Made by a program: the position numbers and the translations under genes. Source: Opitutaceae bacterium (lineage in GTDB: Bacteria > Verrucomicrobiota > Verrucomicrobiae > Opitutales > Opitutaceae). Taken from it: 6,553 bases of DNA. The stretch spans positions 1-6,553 of the forward strand of contig JAISAX010000083.1 in the NCBI GenBank assembly GCA_031266495.1, given 5' to 3'. The notes beneath the pieces were generated by a model. That model saw only the letters and a program-made list of their open reading frames with translations, had not been told where the DNA came from and did no database searches. This document shows positions 5,674-6,553 of this stretch, piece by piece; position 1 is the first letter of the stretch; every line of letters starts with the position of its first letter.

Positions 5674-6549
5674 ATGGCCACCGTCCTCACCCTTGAAAAA
5701 AGCCTTCATGTCCTCGAAGCCATCGTCCGCCATCCCGAGGGCATCGGCACGCGTCCCCTCGCCCAGCTCCTCGGCATCAGCGTGGCCACCACGCACAACA
5801 TCGCCACCACGTACGCACGCGCCGGATACGTCCGCCAGGATGAAACGACCCGCCTCTTTCACGCCGGCATCCGGCTCATGCTGCTGAGCCGCCACCCGTC
5901 GTACCTGCGTTCGCTGACCAACTCCGCCCGCGCCGTCGTCCATCGCGTTGCCGGCGAGCTCAACGAGTCCGTCATGCTCGTGACCAGCGATCACGGCCGG
6001 CTCATCAATCTCGAATACGTCCCCAGCAAGCAGGCGCTCCGCGTGCAGGAGCCCGAGGACATGAGCGGCGTCGCCCACGGCACTGCTTTCGGCAAACTTC
6101 TCCTCGCCTGGTTCTCCCCTGCCGATCTCGACACCTACCTCCGCCAGCACGGACTCCCCCGCCACACCGCCCGCACCATCACACACGAGGCCACCCTGCG
6201 CCGCGAGCTCGCCGCCATCCGCGAACAGGGTTTCAGCGAGACGCACGACGAACTCTGCGAAGGCATCAGCGCCCTCGCCGTCCCCATCCGCGACCCCTGG
6301 GGCACAGTCTTCGCCGCTCTCGGCGCCAGCGCGCCTACCGTCCGCCTCAACGAACCCGCCCAGATCAAACTCACCCTCGACGGCCTCCGCGCCGCTGCCG
6401 CCGAAATCGAAACACTCTGGGCTCACAGCAATCCCCCCTCCGCCAGCGACACCCCGCCCGGCAACCGCCGCGGAAGGCCCCGCAAAAACCCTCCCCTCCC
6501 CTCCCCCCCCCCCCCGATTCCGCCTCTGAAATCCTCCTCTGAAATCTGA
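5674..6549 (+). CDS. IclR-family transcriptional regulator with AT-hook-like tail
   Basis: IclR proteins are dimeric or tetrameric regulators with an N-terminal winged helix-turn-helix and a GAF-like effector domain, often controlling catabolic genes. Residues 5-62 match the DNA-binding domain (LTLEKSLHVLEAIVRHPEGI, then LAQLLGISVATTHNIATTYARAGYV). Residues 80-250 match the effector domain, with GVAHGTAFGKLLLAWF (132-147) and GFSETHDELCEGISALAVPI (186-205). The family is usually about 250-270 aa; this protein is 291. The extra C-terminal tail (from about 252) is low complexity. It contains RRGRPRK (265-271), an AT-hook-like motif, then a Pro-rich stretch encoded across a C13 tract. The TGA lies in a heptamer repeat. 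The gene is divergent from the SGNH gene. Effector and target are unknown; the SGNH gene and autoregulation are the best guesses. No Shine-Dalgarno sequence is present. Confidence 0.93.
   Translation: MATVLTLEKSLHVLEAIVRHPEGIGTRPLAQLLGISVATTHNIATTYARAGYVRQDETTRLFHAGIRLMLLSRHPSYLRSLTNSARAVVHRVAGELNESVMLVTSDHGRLINLEYVPSKQALRVQEPEDMSGVAHGTAFGKLLLAWFSPADLDTYLRQHGLPRHTARTITHEATLRRELAAIREQGFSETHDELCEGISALAVPIRDPWGTVFAALGASAPTVRLNEPAQIKLTLDGLRAAAAEIETLWAHSNPPSASDTPPGNRRGRPRKNPPLPSPPPPIPPLKSSSEI
6503..6515. repeat. C13 homopolymer tract near the end of the IclR-type gene
   Basis: Thirteen consecutive C residues encode part of the Pro-rich tail, 32-44 nt before the stop codon. A gain or loss of one base would change the last dozen or so residues and the stop position but leave both domains and the AT-hook-like motif intact. 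The tract is also a likely place for a sequencing error. Confidence 0.85.
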
Positions 6550-6553
6550 AATC
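6527..6553. repeat. Start of heptamer repeat element C (runs off the window)
   Basis: TGAAATC occurs at 6527-6533, 6540-6546 and 6547-6553; the last two are exactly 7 bp apart. On the minus strand this reads GATTTCAGATTTCAG, the same style as the other two heptamer elements. The IclR-type stop codon (6547-6549) is inside the last unit. Any inverted partner array would lie beyond the window. Confidence 0.55.

Noticed and set aside
5650..6426. Minus-strand 258-codon frame opposite the IclR-type gene
   Set aside because: It is Gly/Ala/Glu/Asp-rich shadow coding opposite a regulator with clear family motifs.

Overview
The window looks like the chromosome of a high-GC Gram-negative bacterium, most probably a member of the Verrucomicrobiota near Opitutaceae. 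This is inferred from protein style, from the order rpmH-rnpA-yidD-yidC-yebC, and from heptameric repeat arrays of a kind I associate with that group. No rRNA or species marker is present, so the assignment is tentative.

Positions 4028 down to 125, minus strand, hold a housekeeping cluster read right to left. It comprises rpmH (ribosomal protein L34), rnpA (RNase P protein), yidD (membrane-insertion helper), yidC (membrane insertase) and yebC (YebC/TACO1 family). rnpA and yidD overlap by 8 nt. The set joins ribosome and tRNA maturation to membrane-protein insertion. dnaA, which often sits beside rpmH, is not in the window.

Positions 4029-4390 contain no intact gene. They hold a possible -35 element for the cluster, a perfect 13-bp tandem duplication, and a short plus-strand stretch that reads like the relic of a membrane-protein gene.

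Positions 4391-6549 carry a divergent pair. On the minus strand is an exported SGNH/GDSL esterase-like protein, and on the plus strand an IclR-family regulator. They share an AT-rich 179-bp intergenic region with two nearly identical 17-bp palindromes (GTTCT-N7-AGAAC), one next to each gene. The simplest model is that the regulator controls both itself and the esterase.

The most unusual signal is a family of heptamer-periodic elements. One lies between yidC and yebC. One, with perfect 24-bp inverted arms, lies in frame inside rnpA and adds about 40 residues to the protein. A third begins at the right edge and supplies the stop codon of the IclR gene. None of the seven genes has a convincing Shine-Dalgarno sequence.
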